5,684 nt of DNA from Clostridia bacterium (GTDB lineage Bacteria; Bacillota; Clostridia; Oscillospirales; QAMX01): NCBI GenBank assembly GCA_017547975.1, contig JAFYNU010000313.1, positions 1-5,684 on the forward strand, read 5' to 3'. Made by a program: the position numbers and the translations under genes. Under the pieces are notes generated by a model, which saw nothing but the letters and a program-made list of their open reading frames with translations, did not search any database and was not told where the DNA came from. Each line of letters begins with the position of its first letter. Position 1 is the first letter of the stretch. Positions 4,843 to 5,684 of the stretch are shown here, piece after piece.

Positions 4843-5684
4843 ATGAATCAGACAATCACCATTCTGGGCTCCACCGGCTCCATCGGCCGGCAGACCCTGG
4901 ACGTTATGGAAAATCTGGGACTCTCCCCCCTGGCCCTGGCCGCCGGAAGCAACGACAAGCTGATGGAGGAGCAGGTTCGGAAATTCCGCCCCAAATACGC
5001 CGCCCTGGCGGACGAAAAGGCCGCACTTCGCCTGAAGGCCGCCCTTGGGGACACCGATACCATCATCACCGGAGGTACCCAGGCGGTGGAGGAGATTGCC
5101 GCCCTGCCCGGCGACACCACCGTCTGCGCCATGTCGGGGGTGGCGGGTTTGAAACCCACCCTCACCGCCATTGAGACCGGTCACACCATCGCCCTGGCAA
5201 ACAAGGAAACCCTGGTTTGCGGGGGTAATATCGTCCTTTCCGCCGCCAAAAAGCACGGGGTCGACCTGTTGCCGGTGGATTCGGAGCATTCCGCCATTTT
5301 CCAGAGCCTGTTGGCGGGAGACCGCCGGGATCTTTCCAAAATTATTCTCACCTGCTCCGGCGGCCCCTTTTTCGGGAAAGACAAGGCCTTTTTGGAGAAG
5401 GTGACCCCCGCCGATGCCCTTCGCCATCCCAACTGGCGAATGGGTCCCAAAATCACCATCGACTGCGCCACCCTGATGAACAAGGGGTTGGAGCTGAGTG
5501 AGGCCATGCACCTGTTCGGCGTTACCGCCGACGACATTGACATTGTGATCCATCGGGAAAGCATTTTCCACTCCTTTGTGGAATTCGCCGATGGGGCCGT
5601 CATCGGTGAAGCCGCCGCCCCGGATATGCGCCTGCCCATCCAGTACGCCTTGACCTATCCCCGCCGGGTGGCAACCAATATTGC
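4843..5684 (+). CDS. dxr: 1-deoxy-D-xylulose 5-phosphate reductoisomerase, 3' end outside window
   Basis: DXR rearranges and reduces DXP to 2-C-methyl-D-erythritol 4-phosphate with NADPH, the committed step of the MEP isoprenoid pathway and the target of fosmidomycin. The first 280 residues are visible, of about 380-400 expected. The NADPH-binding loop is G9-S-T-G-S-I-G15. LANKETLV (118-125) is next. The metal ligands lie in D146-S-E148, S172-G-G-P-F binds substrate phosphate, and H195-P-N-W198 is the flexible active-site loop. N213-K214-G-L-E217 completes the metal and substrate site. One departure stands out: the position equivalent to E. coli Ser222, which contacts the substrate phosphate, is Cys208 (D-C-A-T). 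The ATG follows AAGGAG by 6 nt, directly after cdsA. DXR supplies precursors that UppS, two genes upstream, polymerises. Confidence 0.97.
   Translation, partial: MNQTITILGSTGSIGRQTLDVMENLGLSPLALAAGSNDKLMEEQVRKFRPKYAALADEKAALRLKAALGDTDTIITGGTQAVEEIAALPGDTTVCAMSGVAGLKPTLTAIETGHTIALANKETLVCGGNIVLSAAKKHGVDLLPVDSEHSAIFQSLLAGDRRDLSKIILTCSGGPFFGKDKAFLEKVTPADALRHPNWRMGPKITIDCATLMNKGLELSEAMHLFGVTADDIDIVIHRESIFHSFVEFADGAVIGEAAAPDMRLPIQYALTYPRRVATNI

Noticed and set aside
4732..5571. 279-codon open frame on the - strand opposite cdsA/dxr
   Set aside because: The translation is Gly/Gln-rich without recognisable motifs. The + strand encodes conserved CdsA and DXR here, so it is a codon-bias shadow.

Overview
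The window looks like a chromosomal segment of a fairly G+C-rich Firmicute, probably a member of the Clostridia (Oscillospiraceae-like). This rests on the gene order pyrH-frr-uppS-cdsA-dxr, a typical Firmicute housekeeping cluster, on strong AGGAG-type ribosome binding sites, and on the protein sequences. Genus-level placement is not possible from this window alone. All supported genes lie on the + strand.

Layout. Positions 1-405 hold the 3' part of a YhcH/YjgK/YiaL-family (DUF386) sugar-metabolism protein, closed by a clear Rho-independent terminator (420-451). An independent unit follows. A near-consensus extended -10 promoter (458-486) drives an orphan 439-residue protein (522-1841) with an unrecognised N-terminal half, a charged coiled coil and a short BspA-type leucine-rich-repeat array. 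No terminator is visible after it.

A second extended -10 promoter (1876-1904) starts the housekeeping operon. It contains pyrH (UMP kinase, TTG start), frr (ribosome recycling factor), uppS (undecaprenyl diphosphate synthase), cdsA (CDP-diglyceride synthase) and the first 280 codons of dxr (DXP reductoisomerase), which runs off the right edge. The operon links UMP supply, translation recycling, phospholipid precursor synthesis, the MEP isoprenoid pathway (dxr) and the C55 lipid carrier for the cell wall (uppS). The cdsA and dxr ribosome binding sites overlap the preceding stop codons, so the lipid genes are probably translationally coupled. The frr-uppS junction differs: a perfect inverted repeat sits between the only reasonable Shine-Dalgarno sequence and the likely uppS ATG.

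Most of the window is ordinary housekeeping DNA. I see no convincing sign of a new multi-gene system. The items most worth a second look are the orphan coiled-coil/LRR gene, the structured uppS leader, and a Cys at a DXR phosphate-binding position that is Ser in E. coli.
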